Source of the DNA: Paracoccus sp. M683
GTDB lineage: Bacteria > Pseudomonadota > Alphaproteobacteria > Rhodobacterales > Rhodobacteraceae
Assembly: GCF_007096355.1 (NCBI RefSeq)
Contig: NZ_VKDF01000001.1
Coordinates: forward strand, 632,683-696,682
Direction: 5' to 3'
Length of the DNA: 64,000 bases
Part shown: positions 18,200 to 28,235 of the stretch, in pieces
Layout: each line of letters opens with the position of its first letter
Numbering within the stretch: position 1 is the stretch's first letter
Translations under genes and position numbers: made by a program
Notes under the pieces: model-generated
What the model saw: the letters and a program-made list of their open reading frames with translations, nothing else
The model's database searches: none
Told to the model about the DNA's origin: nothing

Positions 18200-18223
18200 A
18201 CGCGCCCCGCAAAGGAGGCGCGT
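18200..18223 (-). terminator. probable terminator after petABC
   Basis: On the minus strand ACGCGCC and GGCGCGT form a 7-bp stem around a 10-base loop, followed by TTTGCATTTG, about 35 bases after the petC stop. The U-tract is interrupted, so termination may be partial. The kinase gene is read in the same direction downstream. Confidence 0.55.
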
Positions 18224-18257
18224 CTGAAAGGTCACATAAGGGCCGGTCACCCCAGGC

Positions 18258-19544
18258 TTAGTGTTTACCCTTGTGGGGCGCCCAAAGCCGCTTGTTGGTG
18301 TAATATAGCAGACCCGACAGCACGATCAGGAACAGGACCGACACCAGACCTACCTGCTTTCGTGCGCTCATCTTCGGCTCGGCCGTCCACATCAGGAAGG
18401 CCGAGACATCGCGGGCCATCTGGTCGACCGTTGCCGGCGTCCCGTCCTCATAAGTCACCAGCTCGTCCGACAGCGGTGCCGGCATGCCGATATAGCCACC
18501 TGCGAAAGCGCCGTTTTCATAAAGCACGGTGCCGGCCTGCTCGATATCCTCGCCGGTATAGCTGGTCAGGATCGCGTGGATATATTCCGGGCCACCGATG
18601 CCGTTGATCAGCTGGCTGATGCCGGTGCCATAAGGACCGTGGAAGCCGGCGCGCGCCTTGGCCATCAGCGACAGGTCCGGGCCCATGCCGTCACCCGACA
18701 CGGTCGGGAAATGGTCGGTCGGCACGCGGGGACGTTCCTCGCCGGTTTCCTCGTCGATGATGCCGGTCAGGTTCGCAGCATAGGCCCGCACCTGATCCTC
18801 AGGCAGGCCGGGGCCGCCTTCGTCATGCAGCGTGCGAATCGCAACCTGCTTCATGCCATGGCAGGCTGCGCAGACCTCGGTATAGACCTGAAGGCCGCGC
18901 TGAAGCTGGAACTGGTCGTATTTGCCGAACGGTCCCTCGAAGCTGAAGGCAATATCCTCGATATGACCGCCGCCTTCGCCTTCGCCCTCGGCTTCGGCTT
19001 GGGTCTCTTCCGTTTCAACGGCGGCCTCTGCCTCGGCTGCACCTTCTTCGGCCTCTGCCTCGGTCTCGACAGCAGCCGGCGCCTCCGCTTCAGCGGGCTC
19101 CTCGGCGGGGGCTTCGGCCTCCGCTTCAGCGGGCTCCTCGGCGGCAGGTTCCTCGGCGGCAGGTTCTTCCGCCGGGGTTTCTTCGGTGACAGCCTGCTCG
19201 GCGGCCGGTTCAGTGGCAGCCGGCTCATCAGCCGGCGCTTCCTCGGCCGCAGTCTCGTCCGCCGCCGGCTCCTCGGTCACGGCCGCTTCTGCGGCGGGTT
19301 CCGCCGCCGGCTCGGCAACGGCTTCCTCGGCCGGCGCTTCTGCGGCTGCGGGTTCTTGCGCTGCTTCCTCGGTCCCGGCCGGCGCCTCGGCGGCGGGTTC
19401 AGCCGTCGCCTCTGATTCGGTCGCGGTATCGGCCGGCGCGGTCAGGACTTGCTGCTCGGTCTGCGTGTCCTGCGCAAAGGCCAGGCCCGCAGTGCCGACA
19501 AGCAGGGCCGAAACAGCCGAGAGCGTCTTGGTTCTCAGGGTCAT
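18258..19544 (-). CDS. petC: cytochrome c1 of the bc1 complex, with acidic Paracoccus-type domain
   Basis: A 428-aa membrane-anchored c-type haem subunit that passes electrons from the Rieske centre to cytochrome c. A signal peptide (about 1-24) precedes a roughly 155-residue region almost entirely of Ala, Glu and Pro, then the haem domain with VCAACHG (Cys-Xaa2-Cys-His at 223-227), the Met-ligand region, and a C-terminal anchor ([16 protein letters not shown]). Ordinary bacterial cytochromes c1 are about 260-280 aa; the acidic insert is a recognised feature of Paracoccus denitrificans and is thought to aid docking of basic cytochrome c. It is last of petABC. Confidence 0.96.
   Translation of the reverse strand: MTLRTKTLSAVSALLVGTAGLAFAQDTQTEQQVLTAPADTATESEATAEPAAEAPAGTEEAAQEPAAAEAPAEEAVAEPAAEPAAEAAVTEEPAADETAAEEAPADEPAATEPAAEQAVTEETPAEEPAAEEPAAEEPAEAEAEAPAEEPAEAEAPAAVETEAEAEEGAAEAEAAVETEETQAEAEGEGEGGGHIEDIAFSFEGPFGKYDQFQLQRGLQVYTEVCAACHGMKQVAIRTLHDEGGPGLPEDQVRAYAANLTGIIDEETGEERPRVPTDHFPTVSGDGMGPDLSLMAKARAGFHGPYGTGISQLINGIGGPEYIHAILTSYTGEDIEQAGTVLYENGAFAGGYIGMPAPLSDELVTYEDGTPATVDQMARDVSAFLMWTAEPKMSARKQVGLVSVLFLIVLSGLLYYTNKRLWAPHKGKH
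19081..19144. repeat. direct repeats inside the acidic domain of petC
   Basis: A 28-base unit starting GCCTCCGCTTCAGCGGGCTC occurs at 19081-19108 and again at 19117-19144, and shorter variants (GGCGGCAGGTTC) follow. The repeats encode the [16 protein letters not shown] residues. They suggest that this low-complexity domain grows and shrinks by slippage or unequal recombination. Confidence 0.75.
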
Positions 19545-19556
19545 TTTCGGCTCTCC

Positions 19557-20879
19557 TTACTCGGCGGCCTGGGCGTTGGCCCGGTAGCGGTCGTTAAAGT
19601 CTTCTTCGATGGTCGAGGGCATCGGCTCGGGCTTCTCGATCACGCCCAGAAGCGGCAGGATGACCAGGAAATAGCCGAACCAATAGGCCGAACCGGCCAG
19701 CGCGATATAGGGATAGATCCCCTCGGCCGGCATGGCACCAACCCACATCAGCACGACAAAGTCGATGGCCAGCAGCCAGTACCACCACTTGAACTGCGGC
19801 CGGAACCGGCCCGAACGCACGCGGCTGGTATCCAGCCAGGGCACCAGCGCCATGACCAGGATCGCGCCGAACATCGCAAGCACGCCGAAGAACTTGGCGT
19901 CGATGATGCCGAAGCTGAGCCATTCGACCAGCATCACCACCCAGACATCCGAGGTGAAGGCGCGCAGGATGGCGTAGAAGGGCAGGAAGTACCATTCCGG
20001 CACGATATGGGGCGGTGTCACCAGCGGGTTCGCCTCGACATAGTTATCGGGGTGGCCCAGATAGTTCGGCATGAAGCCGACCACGGCAAAGAACACGACC
20101 AGAATCACGGCCAGCGCGAACAGGTCCTTGATCACGAAATAGGGCCAGAAGGGCAGCGTGTCTTTCTCGGCCTCTTCTTTCGAGGCGCGGCGCACCTCGA
20201 TGCCGGTCGGGTTGTTGTTGCCGGTGGTGTGGAAGGCCCAGATATGGACGATCACCAGCGCCGCGATGATGAAGGGCAGCAGGTAATGCAGGCTGAAGAA
20301 GCGGTTCAGCGTCGCGTTGTCGACGGCCGGCCCGCCCAGCAGCCAGGTCTGGATCGATTCGCCGATGCCGGGGATCGCGCCGAACAGGCCGGTGATCACG
20401 GTGGCGCCCCAGAAGGACATCTGACCCCAGGGCAGCACATAGCCCATGAACGCCGTGGCCATCATCGCCAGATAGATCAGCATGCCGACGATCCAGGTGA
20501 CCTCGCGCGGGGCTTTGTAGCTGCCGTAATAGAGGCCGCGGAAGATGTGGATATAGACGGCCAGGAAGAACAGCGAAGCGCCGTTGGCATGCAGGTAACG
20601 CAGCATATAGCCGCCGTTAACGTTGCGCATGATATGTTCGACGCTGGCAAATGCCATGTCGACCTGCGGCGTGTAATGCATGGCCAGGACGATGCCGGTC
20701 ACGATCTGAAGCGCCAGGCAGAAAGCCAGGACGATACCCCAGATCCACCACCAGTTTAGGTTTTTCGGCGTCGGGATCATCAGCGTGTCATAGACGACGC
20801 TGACAACCGGCAAGCGGCGATGCAGCCACTTTTCAAAGCCCGATTTGGGCTCGTAATGGTCGTGCGGAATTCCGGCCAT
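19557..20879 (-). CDS. petB: cytochrome b of the bc1 complex
   Basis: A 440-aa integral membrane subunit with the two haems b and both quinone sites. It has the eight-helix layout, the haem-ligand His pairs on helices B and D (in [20 protein letters not shown] and [20 protein letters not shown]), the Qo motif [14 protein letters not shown], and [18 protein letters not shown]. The length fits a bacterial cytochrome b with a C-terminal extension. It lies between petA (11 bases) and petC (12 bases) in the standard order. Confidence 0.97.
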   Translation of the reverse strand: MAGIPHDHYEPKSGFEKWLHRRLPVVSVVYDTLMIPTPKNLNWWWIWGIVLAFCLALQIVTGIVLAMHYTPQVDMAFASVEHIMRNVNGGYMLRYLHANGASLFFLAVYIHIFRGLYYGSYKAPREVTWIVGMLIYLAMMATAFMGYVLPWGQMSFWGATVITGLFGAIPGIGESIQTWLLGGPAVDNATLNRFFSLHYLLPFIIAALVIVHIWAFHTTGNNNPTGIEVRRASKEEAEKDTLPFWPYFVIKDLFALAVILVVFFAVVGFMPNYLGHPDNYVEANPLVTPPHIVPEWYFLPFYAILRAFTSDVWVVMLVEWLSFGIIDAKFFGVLAMFGAILVMALVPWLDTSRVRSGRFRPQFKWWYWLLAIDFVVLMWVGAMPAEGIYPYIALAGSAYWFGYFLVILPLLGVIEKPEPMPSTIEEDFNDRYRANAQAAE

Positions 20880-20890
20880 GTTGTGCCCCC

Positions 20891-21451
20891 TCAGCCCAGT
20901 TTGATGGTGGTTTCGTTGACGAATGCGGCAACGGGAATATGCAGGTTCTGCGGCGCGGGACCGCGACGGATACGGCCCGACGTGTCATAGTGGCTGCCGT
21001 GGCAGGGGCAGAACCAGCCGCCGAAATCGCCCGCGCCGTCACCGATGGGCACGCAGCCCAGATGGGTGCAGACGCCGATCTGAACCAGCCATTCACCGGC
21101 CTCGTCCATGCTGCGGTTTTCGTCGGTGGCCGGCTCGCCCGGCTTGTTGGCATTCTCGGCGCTCTGGTCGATCAGGTCGTTCAGGTCGACGGCGCGCGCT
21201 GCCTCGATTTCCTCGGGCGTGCGGCGGCGGATGAACACGGGCTTTCCCAGCCATTTGACCGTCAGCTGCGAACCGGGCTGCACCCCGCTGATATCGACCT
21301 GGATCGAGGACAATGCCTGCACATCAGCCGAGGGGTTCATCTGGTTCACAAGGGTCCAGCCAGCAGCACCGGCGGCGATGGTGCCGGCGCCCGCCGTGGC
21401 ATAATAGAGGAAGTCCCTCCGGGTGCCTGCGTGATCATCTACGTTGGACAC
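20891..21451 (-). CDS. petA: Rieske iron-sulfur subunit of the bc1 complex
   Basis: A 186-aa [2Fe-2S] protein carrying electrons from ubiquinol to cytochrome c1. A twin-arginine-type anchor [20 protein letters not shown] (about 10-29) targets it to the membrane. The cluster-binding motifs CTHLGC (about 126-131) and CPCHGSHYD (about 145-153) are intact. The frame is open for 80 more codons upstream, but the GTG at 21451 has a GGAGAA ribosome site and gives the N-terminus expected for Paracoccus ([14 protein letters not shown]); relatives are about 190 aa. First gene of petABC. Confidence 0.95.
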   Translation of the reverse strand: MSNVDDHAGTRRDFLYYATAGAGTIAAGAAGWTLVNQMNPSADVQALSSIQVDISGVQPGSQLTVKWLGKPVFIRRRTPEEIEAARAVDLNDLIDQSAENANKPGEPATDENRSMDEAGEWLVQIGVCTHLGCVPIGDGAGDFGGWFCPCHGSHYDTSGRIRRGPAPQNLHIPVAAFVNETTIKLG

Positions 21452-21755
21452 GGGTTTTTCTCCAATTCGGGCCTTATGCTTGGCCGGTACGACAGTGCGG
21501 GCCGCGCGGATAGCAGCCGTTTGCCGGGCCGTTCTAGCGATCAAATCCGCGTCAGTCCAGCGGGTTCGCCCCGGCCACCGGCGGCAAAAGGCGGGCGTTG
21601 TTGGAAATTTGTCGCGCCCGCCATGAAGGTTGAGGCGCCGCGCCAATGGTTCGGGCCTGGCGCGAACGTCGCGGGGGCGCTGCCCCCGCACCCCCAGGGA
21701 TATTTGGACACGGCTGATGGAGACGGTAATTCACGGACGAATCGCAGGCCCGCTG
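21452..21755. other. intergenic region between radC and petA
   Basis: About 300 bases without a convincing gene. The petA-proximal two thirds presumably hold the petABC promoter, which I could not pinpoint. The radC-proximal part contains the conserved palindromic repeat described separately. Confidence 0.6.
21670..21706 (-). repeat. intergenic palindromic repeat, copy 1 (downstream of radC)
   Basis: A perfect 8-bp stem GCGGGGGC with an AGC loop and GCCCCCGC is joined to the motif CCAAATATCCCTGGGGGT (minus strand). The same motif plus GC hairpin recurs at 50652-50702 between hslV and hslU. Similar GC-rich elements are common between Rhodobacteraceae genes. Here it follows the radC stop and may terminate or stabilise its mRNA. 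Confidence 0.65.
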
Positions 21756-22538
21756 TCAGATCAGGCCTTCGGCACGAAAACTGATTTCGCGCGATTTTCC
21801 GATGATCAGATGGTCATGCAGGGTGATCGACAAGCTGTCGGCAGCCTTGGCGATGCGATGCGTCATGGTGATGTCCGCCTCGGACGGGGTGGGGTCGCCC
21901 GAGGGGTGGTTATGCACCAGGATCAGCGCAGAGGCGTTCAGTTCCAGCGCGCGGCGCATGATTTCACGAGGATAAACAGGCACATGATCGACCGTGCCGC
22001 GCGCCTGTTCTTCATCTGCGATCAGGTTGTTCTTGCGGTCCAGATACAGCGTGCGGAACTGTTCCGTCTCGGCATGGGCCATGGCGGTATGGCAATAGTC
22101 CAACAGCGCCTGCCAACCCGACAGGACGGGGCGGTTCATTACCCTGGCGCGGGCCAGTCGCTGCGCCGCGGCCTCGACGATCTTGAATTCGGTGATGACA
22201 GCCGGGCCGACACCGGTAACGTCCTGTAACCGCGATGGCATGGCCGAGATGACCCGGTTGAAGTCGCCGAAATGCTGGATCAGGCGGCGGGCGAGCGGTT
22301 TGACATCCTGGCGCGGAATGGCGCGGAACAGCAGCAGTTCAAGCAATTCGTAATCGGGCATGGCCGCTGCCCCGCCCGCCAGGAAGCGTTCGCGCAGCCG
22401 GGCGCGGTGGTCAGCAAGGTAAGAGGGTGACGATTTGTCGCGGTTGCCCGCAGGCAGCGGCGGGACCAGCCCGACATCATCGGGCGCCGGCGCAAATAGC
22501 GGCATGGGGGCTTCGGTAAACTGATGATTCGGGTCCAT
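21756..22538 (-). CDS. radC: RadC-family JAB-domain protein
   Basis: A 260-aa protein of the RadC (UPF0758) family. An N-terminal helix-hairpin-helix-like UPF0758 region (about 40-125, ELLELLLFRAIPRQDVKPLA ... VTGVGPAVI) precedes a JAB1/MPN metalloprotease-like domain with the zinc motif HNHPSGDPTPSEADI (His-Xaa-His ... Asp). The historic link to DNA repair is doubtful and the biochemical role is unsettled. The start used is the first ATG (MDPNHQF). It is read in the same direction as the petABC genes but separated by about 300 bases. Confidence 0.93.
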   Translation of the reverse strand: MDPNHQFTEAPMPLFAPAPDDVGLVPPLPAGNRDKSSPSYLADHRARLRERFLAGGAAAMPDYELLELLLFRAIPRQDVKPLARRLIQHFGDFNRVISAMPSRLQDVTGVGPAVITEFKIVEAAAQRLARARVMNRPVLSGWQALLDYCHTAMAHAETEQFRTLYLDRKNNLIADEEQARGTVDHVPVYPREIMRRALELNASALILVHNHPSGDPTPSEADITMTHRIAKAADSLSITLHDHLIIGKSREISFRAEGLI

Positions 22539-22611
22539 GCAGGCAGACTGTCATGACGCCGATGAAAAAAGCGTTAAGCCGCAGCGGGCGAATGGCCTGC
22601 CGCGGCCCGGA

Positions 22612-23778
22612 TCAGCTGGTCATGTCGTCCCAGAATCCTTTGACTTTCTTGAAAAAGCTATCCGATTGCGGGCTGTTATCGGCTTTGACGCTTTCAAATT
22701 CGCGCAGCAATTCCCGCTGTCGCGCTGTCAGGTTCACCGGGGTTTCGACGGTCAGTTCGATCAGCATGTCGCCCGGCTCGCCATGGGCGCCGGCGCCGTG
22801 GCGCAGCGGCGGCATGCCCTTGCCGCGCAGCCGCATCTGACGCCCCGACTGGCTGCCCGCCGGCACCTTCACACGCGACCGACCGCCGTCGATCGTGGGC
22901 ACCTCGACCTCGCCGCCAAGTGCTGCGGTGGTCATGCTGACCGGCACCTGGCAGGCCAGCATCTTGCCATCGCGCAAAAAGATCGCGTGTTCCTGGACCT
23001 CGACGAAAATATACAGATCGCCCGCCGGGCCGCCGCGCATCCCGGCCTCGCCCTCGCCGGCCAGTCGGATGCGGGTGCCGGTTTCCACGCCAGCCGGGAT
23101 ATTCACCGACAGGGCACGCTCTTTCTCGATCCGGCCGGCGCCGCCGCAGGATTTGCAGGGATTCTTGACGATCTGGCCCTGACCGCCGCAGGTCGGGCAG
23201 GTGCGTTCCACAGTGAAAAAGCCTTGCTGCGCACGGACCTTGCCCATGCCGGAACAGGTCGGGCAGGTTGCCGGTTCGATCGCACCCTCGGCGCCAGTGC
23301 CATTGCAGGAATCGCAGGCGACCGAGCCGGGGACCGTGATCTTTTTCTGGATGCCCTGATAGGCCTCTTCCAGCGTGACGCGCAGGTTATAGCGCAGATC
23401 CTGACCGCGCTGTGCCCGTGTCCGGCCACCGCCGCCGCCACGACGGCCACCCATCATGTCGCCGAAAAGATCCTCGAACACATCGGCGAAGGCACTGCCG
23501 AAATCGCCGGGATGCCCGCCGCGACCGCCGAAGCCGCCGCCCATGCCGCCGTTTTCAAAGGCCGCATGGCCAAAGCGATCATAGGCTGCCTTGCGCTGGT
23601 CGTCCTTCAGGCAGTCATAGGCCTCGTTCACTTCCTTGAAACGGGCCTCGCAGCTGTTGTCATCCTTGTTCCGGTCGGGATGCAGCTCCTTGGCCTTCTG
23701 GCGATAGGCCTTCTTGATCTCATCGCCCGAGGCGCCGCGTGCCACGCCCAGAACATCATAATAGTCGCGTTTCGCCAT
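22612..23778 (-). CDS. dnaJ: chaperone DnaJ
   Basis: A 388-aa type I J-domain co-chaperone. The J domain (1-70) has the HPD tripeptide in [11 protein letters not shown] that triggers DnaK ATPase. A Gly-rich stretch (about 75-115, [15 protein letters not shown]) follows, then four zinc-binding CxxCxGxG repeats ([32 protein letters not shown]) and the C-terminal substrate-binding domain. It lies downstream of dnaK; a terminator-like hairpin between them probably lowers its expression. Confidence 0.97.
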   Translation of the reverse strand: MAKRDYYDVLGVARGASGDEIKKAYRQKAKELHPDRNKDDNSCEARFKEVNEAYDCLKDDQRKAAYDRFGHAAFENGGMGGGFGGRGGHPGDFGSAFADVFEDLFGDMMGGRRGGGGGRTRAQRGQDLRYNLRVTLEEAYQGIQKKITVPGSVACDSCNGTGAEGAIEPATCPTCSGMGKVRAQQGFFTVERTCPTCGGQGQIVKNPCKSCGGAGRIEKERALSVNIPAGVETGTRIRLAGEGEAGMRGGPAGDLYIFVEVQEHAIFLRDGKMLACQVPVSMTTAALGGEVEVPTIDGGRSRVKVPAGSQSGRQMRLRGKGMPPLRHGAGAHGEPGDMLIELTVETPVNLTARQRELLREFESVKADNSPQSDSFFKKVKGFWDDMTS

Positions 23779-23805
23779 GTAGTTTCCTGTTCTGGACCCT
23801 CACGG

Positions 23806-23836
23806 AAAAAGCCGGCCCGCAGGGTCGCGGACCGGC
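23806..23836 (-). terminator. terminator-like hairpin between dnaK and dnaJ
   Basis: On the minus strand GCCGG-t-CCGC pairs with GCGG-g-CCGGC around a 6-base loop and is followed by TTTTT, a good intrinsic terminator 18 bases after the dnaK stop. Read-through would supply dnaJ, giving more DnaK than DnaJ. Confidence 0.75.
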
Positions 23837-23854
23837 CGGTGAGTCGCCTTACGC

Positions 23855-25774
23855 TTACTTGCGCTTGTCGTCGCCGAGATCTTCGAAATCAGCGTCAACG
23901 ATATCATCATCAACGTCACGCGGACCGCCGGTATCGGCATCGCCATCATCGCTGCCGCCCTGTTCGGACTGCGCCTTATAGATTGCCTCGCCCAGTTTCA
24001 TGGACGCATCCATGACGTTCTGGATGCCCGATTTGATCTTGCCGGCATCCTCGGATTTCACCGCATCTTCCAGCGCGCCAACGGCCAGTTCGATCGCCTC
24101 GACGGTCGAGCCGTCGACCTTGTCACCATGATCTTCCAGCGATTTCTTGGTCGAGTGGATCAGGCTTTCGGCCTGGTTCTTGGCTTCGACCAGCTCGCGA
24201 CGGCCCTTGTCGGCTTCGGCGTTTTCCTCGGCATCCTTCACCATCCGGTCGATATCCTCGTCGGACAGCCCGCCCGAGGCCTGGATGGTGATGTTCTGCT
24301 CTTTCCCGGTGCCTTTATCCTTGGCGCTGACCGAAACGATGCCGTTGGCGTCGATGTCGAACGTCACCTCGATCTGCGGCAGGCCGCGCGGCGCCGGCGG
24401 GATGTCTTCAAGGTTGAACTGACCCAGAAGCTTGTTGTCGGCAGCCATCTCGCGCTCGCCCTGGAACACCCGGATCGTCACGGCGTTCTGGTTATCCTCG
24501 GCGGTCGAGAAGATCTGGCTTTTCTTGGTCGGGATGGTGGTATTGCGGTCGATCAGGCGGGTGAACACGCCGCCAAGGGTTTCGATCCCCAGGGACAGCG
24601 GGGTCACGTCCAGCAGCACCACGTCCTTCACGTCGCCCTGCAAAACGCCACCCTGAACAGCCGCGCCAAGGGCCACGACCTCATCGGGGTTCACGCCCTT
24701 ATGGGGCTCCTTGCCGAAGAACTTGGTGACTTCTTCGATCACCAGCGGCATGCGGGTCTGGCCACCGACAAGGATCACCTCGTCAATGTCGCCCTTGCTG
24801 ACGCCGGCATCCTTCAGCGCATCCTGACATGGCTTCAGCGTCTTTTTGACCAGTTCGCCAACAAGGCTGTCCAGTTTCGCACGGGTCAGCTTGACAACCA
24901 TGTGCAGCGGCACGCCGCTTTCCTTGTCCATGCTGATGAACGGCTGGTTGATTTCGGTCTGCGAGGCCGAGGACAGTTCGATCTTGGCCTTTTCAGCCGC
25001 CTCTTTCAGGCGCTGAAGGGCCATCTTGTCCTTGGTCAGGTCGACGCCGTGTTCCTTTTTGAACTCGTCCGCCAGATAGTTCACGATCCGCATGTCGAAA
25101 TCTTCGCCACCCAGGAAGGTGTCGCCGTTCGTGGATTTCACCTCGAACAAGCCGTCGTCGATTTCCAGAATGGTGATGTCGAAGGTACCGCCGCCAAGGT
25201 CATAAACGGCGATGGTCTTGTTTTCCTTCTTGTCCAGACCATAGGCCAGCGCGGCCGCGGTCGGCTCGTTGATGATGCGCAGCACTTCCAGGCCGGCGAT
25301 CTTGCCGGCATCCTTGGTGGCCTGACGCTGTGCGTCGTTGAAATAGGCCGGCACGGTGATCACGGCCTGCGACACGGTCTCGCCCAGATAGCTTTCGGCG
25401 GTTTCCTTCATCTTCTGAAGGATCATCGCGCTGATCTGCGAGGGGGAATATTTCTCGCCACGGGCCTCGACCCAGGCGTCGCCATTGCCGCCATCGACAA
25501 TGGAATAGGGCACCAGCTTCTTGTCTTTCTCGACTTCGGCGTCGGTCAGGCGACGGCCGATCAGGCGCTTGACGGCGAAGATGGTGTTGGTGGGGTTGGT
25601 CACGGCCTGGCGTTTCGCAGGTTGGCCGACCAGACGTTCGCTTTCGGTGAAGGCGACGATGGACGGGGTGGTCCGCGCACCTTCGCTGTTCTCGATCACC
25701 TTCGGCTGGCTGCCGTCCATGATGGCGATGCAGCTGTTCGTGGTGCCGAGGTCGATCCCGATGACTTTAGACAT
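23855..25774 (-). CDS. dnaK: chaperone DnaK (Hsp70)
   Basis: A 639-aa Hsp70. The ATPase domain (1-385) contains [17 protein letters not shown], the phosphate-binding [16 protein letters not shown] and [13 protein letters not shown] signatures. The substrate-binding beta domain contains [14 protein letters not shown] and the helical lid ends in the usual acidic tail [14 protein letters not shown]. Length is standard. A 110-base leader carries an RpoH-type promoter. It is followed by dnaJ across a terminator-like hairpin. Confidence 0.98.
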   Translation of the reverse strand: MSKVIGIDLGTTNSCIAIMDGSQPKVIENSEGARTTPSIVAFTESERLVGQPAKRQAVTNPTNTIFAVKRLIGRRLTDAEVEKDKKLVPYSIVDGGNGDAWVEARGEKYSPSQISAMILQKMKETAESYLGETVSQAVITVPAYFNDAQRQATKDAGKIAGLEVLRIINEPTAAALAYGLDKKENKTIAVYDLGGGTFDITILEIDDGLFEVKSTNGDTFLGGEDFDMRIVNYLADEFKKEHGVDLTKDKMALQRLKEAAEKAKIELSSASQTEINQPFISMDKESGVPLHMVVKLTRAKLDSLVGELVKKTLKPCQDALKDAGVSKGDIDEVILVGGQTRMPLVIEEVTKFFGKEPHKGVNPDEVVALGAAVQGGVLQGDVKDVVLLDVTPLSLGIETLGGVFTRLIDRNTTIPTKKSQIFSTAEDNQNAVTIRVFQGEREMAADNKLLGQFNLEDIPPAPRGLPQIEVTFDIDANGIVSVSAKDKGTGKEQNITIQASGGLSDEDIDRMVKDAEENAEADKGRRELVEAKNQAESLIHSTKKSLEDHGDKVDGSTVEAIELAVGALEDAVKSEDAGKIKSGIQNVMDASMKLGEAIYKAQSEQGGSDDGDADTGGPRDVDDDIVDADFEDLGDDKRK

Positions 25775-25884
25775 TCATGTAACCTTTCTAACGGCGATAT
25801 TCTGGGCCCTGGGTCCGTTATGGCCCCCATGGCCCGATCCCAAAAATTCCGGCGCCTTGCATACATGCGCCGGCCTTCGCTGGT

Positions 25885-25914
25885 CTATATAGGAAGCCAT
25901 TTCGACCCCGCAAG
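25885..25914 (-). promoter_or_regulatory. RpoH (heat-shock sigma) promoter of dnaK
   Basis: On the minus strand CTTG (25914-25911), a 17-base spacer and CCTATATAG (25893-25885) match the alphaproteobacterial RpoH consensus (CTTG-N17-CYTATNTNNG). The predicted transcription start is about 100 bases before the dnaK ATG. Confidence 0.8.
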
Positions 25915-25977
25915 CGCCAGAGGCGGCCTGACCGCAGGGAAAAACATCGAATGTCGGGCAAATCCGGGCCGCCGCGC

Positions 25978-26613
25978 CTAGCCCTGGCGAAGGCTGGCCA
26001 GTTTCAGCCCGAAACCCACGAACACAATGCCGGTAACGCCCTGCAACCAGCGCTGGAAGCGGCCGTCGCGCGCCAACCGCGTCAGGCGGGCGAACATCAG
26101 CACCATCCAGCCGAACCAGACGGCGTTGATCAGCGAATGCACGGCGACCAGCAGATAGGCCGCAGCCGGCCCGGCATGGCTGGCCGCGATGAACTGCGGA
26201 AAGGCCGCCAGATAGAACATGGAAACCTTGGGATTCAGCGCATTGGTCAAAAAGCCCTCGGTAAAGGCGCGATGCAGGCTGCGGGTCCGGCGCGCCGGCT
26301 GAACCCGGACCGACGCCGGCTGCCCGCGCCAGGCGCTGCGCAGCGCCTTGATGCCGATCCAGATCAGATAGGCGGCGCCCAGCAGCTTGATTACCGCGAA
26401 AGCCGTGGCCGAGGCCATCAGCACCGCCGAGATCCCCAGGATCGACAGCGTGCCGTGGACAAGGAATGCGGCAATGAAACCGGCGATATTGGCGAAACCG
26501 GCGGCGCGCCCGGACGTGGGCACGGTCCGGGCGATCAGCAGGCCGTTGGGACCGGGCGACATCACCAGCAGGGCGGCAACGCCGGCAAAGGTCAGGATCT
26601 GGGTCAAGTCCAT
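25978..26613 (-). CDS. LysE/RhtB-family exporter
   Basis: A 211-aa inner-membrane protein with about six hydrophobic segments, the LysE/RhtB fold exporting amino acids or their analogues. Family features are the N-terminal VMSPGPNGLLIARTVPTSGR and the central FTEGFLTNALNPKVSMFYLA. The frame is open 34 codons upstream, but ATG 26613 has a CAGGAGAT ribosome site and gives the usual MDLTQIL-like start. It stands alone, next to the dnaK promoter region. The substrate is unknown. Confidence 0.87.
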   Translation of the reverse strand: MDLTQILTFAGVAALLVMSPGPNGLLIARTVPTSGRAAGFANIAGFIAAFLVHGTLSILGISAVLMASATAFAVIKLLGAAYLIWIGIKALRSAWRGQPASVRVQPARRTRSLHRAFTEGFLTNALNPKVSMFYLAAFPQFIAASHAGPAAAYLLVAVHSLINAVWFGWMVLMFARLTRLARDGRFQRWLQGVTGIVFVGFGLKLASLRQG

Positions 26614-26755
26614 GGCGCGAGATCTCCTGAGGGGCCGCGCCATGATCGGCGGAACGCGCATCCAGTAAATCGGCACGCCGCAAAGACCCCGGCCAGCAAC
26701 GCGGGCGCAGCGCAAATCGGACGCTGATCGCGATCTTGATCGACGGCCGACTGAC

Positions 26756-28129
26756 CTAGTGCTTTTCGATCGCAGCGCACCCCTTCGTCATCGTGCTTGG
26801 GCACAGCGACGAACAGATATTGCCACCATCGGCGACATGGGCGCGGCAGATGGCCTCTTGTCTTGCAAGGGCAGAGGCCTTTTCCGACTCCATGGCCGCC
26901 TTGCGGGCTTCCAGCGCACCGGCAGATTCGGCGCGTATCGCAACCCCCCGATCATATTCCTGCATCTGGCTGCGCATCGTCGCCTCGGCCGCGCGCAGGC
27001 CAGCATCGTCGCAGGTTGGATGCCTGACTGGCGGCAGCTGCGGATGGCTGGCCGGCGGGTTCAGGACGCGCGCGCAATCCGACGTCAAAGACAGATTGCC
27101 CGTCGAGCCTGGTTGACTTGCGGCATTCTCTAACCGACGTTCGGCACGCGCCTGCGGCGTGGTTCCCAGTTGCCGGTCGATTGCGTCGAATTGTTCTTGC
27201 TGCTGCTCAAGCCCTTGAAACGCGCCGGTAACGGCTGCGCCCATGATTGCGGCTCCGCGGCGGCTTGATGCATCCTCAAAGGCCTTCACCTTGGCACGAC
27301 CTTCGGCGGCCTGTCGCTCCTCTTCTCGTTCGCCCTGCCGGACATCCTCGATATACCGTCGGCGCTGTCCCAGTCTTTCGGCCTGTTCCGAGGCAATACG
27401 TTCATTGAGACCAGCAACATCTTCGGGATCGAGGCGTTGCATCATCTGGCGCTGAACCTCGACCATTGGCCGGTCGGTATATTCCGCAGGGATCAGCATA
27501 AAGAGTTCGAATTTGGTCGCGATGGGAATATCTTCGCCGCTGTATAGCGCGATCGGACCGCCAACATTCGCAGACACCATCAGGCCGGCCTTCCGAAAAT
27601 CATTGGACGCAGGACCGGGCAGAGGACGAAACATGAAGCGGCGACTGAACTGACTGGACGTGCTGACGTCTATATCCAGTGCCTCGACGCCGGCCGGAAG
27701 CGCGGGAAGGACAGCTGCCAATTCGGCCGCGAATGTGCGGGAATCGACATAATGCAGATAATTGCCGCTTGAGCAGCGGACCTCGTAATCGCCGGATTTC
27801 ACCCCACCCCCAATAAATTTCGCCGTAGCGGCACTGGCGTATATCATCCTGTTGGCTTCAGCGATCACATCAAAGGCCTTGGCCCCGCTGAGGACGTGAA
27901 CCTGCGGCCCACCGGAAGAATTGGCCGCCAGTTGCCTTGCGGATGCGTTCAGGCAGTTTTCGATTACCGTCCGGGCAGCAATACGCGCCATTTGTTTGGA
28001 TTCAGGATGCGCCTCGGTGAGCATCAGCCTGGAACCCTCTCCCCCGCCTGACGTGTCACACGCCGACAGCGCGACAAGGAAGGTTAAAGCCGCGCAGATG
28101 CGCGCGATCGTCAGGTTAGAATGTCCCAT
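26756..28129 (-). CDS. unrecognised lipoprotein with coiled-coil segment
   Basis: A 457-aa protein I cannot assign to a family. It starts with a lipoprotein signal ending LTFLVALSAC, so Cys24 (numbered from ATG 28129) is probably lipidated. About 25-220 looks globular (mixed alpha/beta, two conserved-looking Cys). A charged Glu/Arg/Gln-rich coiled-coil region follows at about 235-300 (ERIASEQAERLGQRRRYIED), then an Ala/Gly stretch RRGAAIMGAAVTGAFQG that could be membrane-associating. The C-terminus is Cys-rich (five Cys in the last 35 residues). The start has an AGGAAGG ribosome site. Its codon use is less GC-biased than its neighbours and its promoter region is AT-rich, suggesting recent acquisition. 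Confidence 0.75.
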   Translation of the reverse strand: MGHSNLTIARICAALTFLVALSACDTSGGGEGSRLMLTEAHPESKQMARIAARTVIENCLNASARQLAANSSGGPQVHVLSGAKAFDVIAEANRMIYASAATAKFIGGGVKSGDYEVRCSSGNYLHYVDSRTFAAELAAVLPALPAGVEALDIDVSTSSQFSRRFMFRPLPGPASNDFRKAGLMVSANVGGPIALYSGEDIPIATKFELFMLIPAEYTDRPMVEVQRQMMQRLDPEDVAGLNERIASEQAERLGQRRRYIEDVRQGEREEERQAAEGRAKVKAFEDASSRRGAAIMGAAVTGAFQGLEQQQEQFDAIDRQLGTTPQARAERRLENAASQPGSTGNLSLTSDCARVLNPPASHPQLPPVRHPTCDDAGLRAAEATMRSQMQEYDRGVAIRAESAGALEARKAAMESEKASALARQEAICRAHVADGGNICSSLCPSTMTKGCAAIEKH

Positions 28130-28218
28130 GAAACCTTCCTGAATGTATTGTTTTTGGCCGTTGTGAACCGCTTCGTGGCTACAGATTGTCTTTTGGGGTT
28201 CTTGCACGCTATGCAAAT

Positions 28219-28232
28219 GAACAAATTTGTTC
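28219..28232. promoter_or_regulatory. 14-bp perfect palindrome GAACAAATTTGTTC
   Basis: A fully symmetric site about 90 bases before the lipoprotein start. On the minus strand it overlaps a TTGAAC that could serve as a -35 element, so it is a candidate repressor operator. The regulator is unknown. Confidence 0.5.
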
Positions 28233-28235
28233 AAC

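Noticed and set aside
18981..19440. A CRISPR-like or satellite array on the + strand
   Set aside because: The repeats are irregular, overlapping, GC-rich and in frame with the Ala/Glu/Pro domain of cytochrome c1; there are no unique spacers.
21452..21691. An 80-residue N-terminal extension of the Rieske protein
   Set aside because: The GTG at 21451 has a good ribosome site and matches the N-terminus of Paracoccus Rieske proteins with the Tat-like anchor near residue 10.
28219..28232. LexA (SOS) box
   Set aside because: Alphaproteobacterial LexA sites are direct repeats of GTTC spaced by seven bases; this site is an inverted GAAC-N6-GTTC palindrome.
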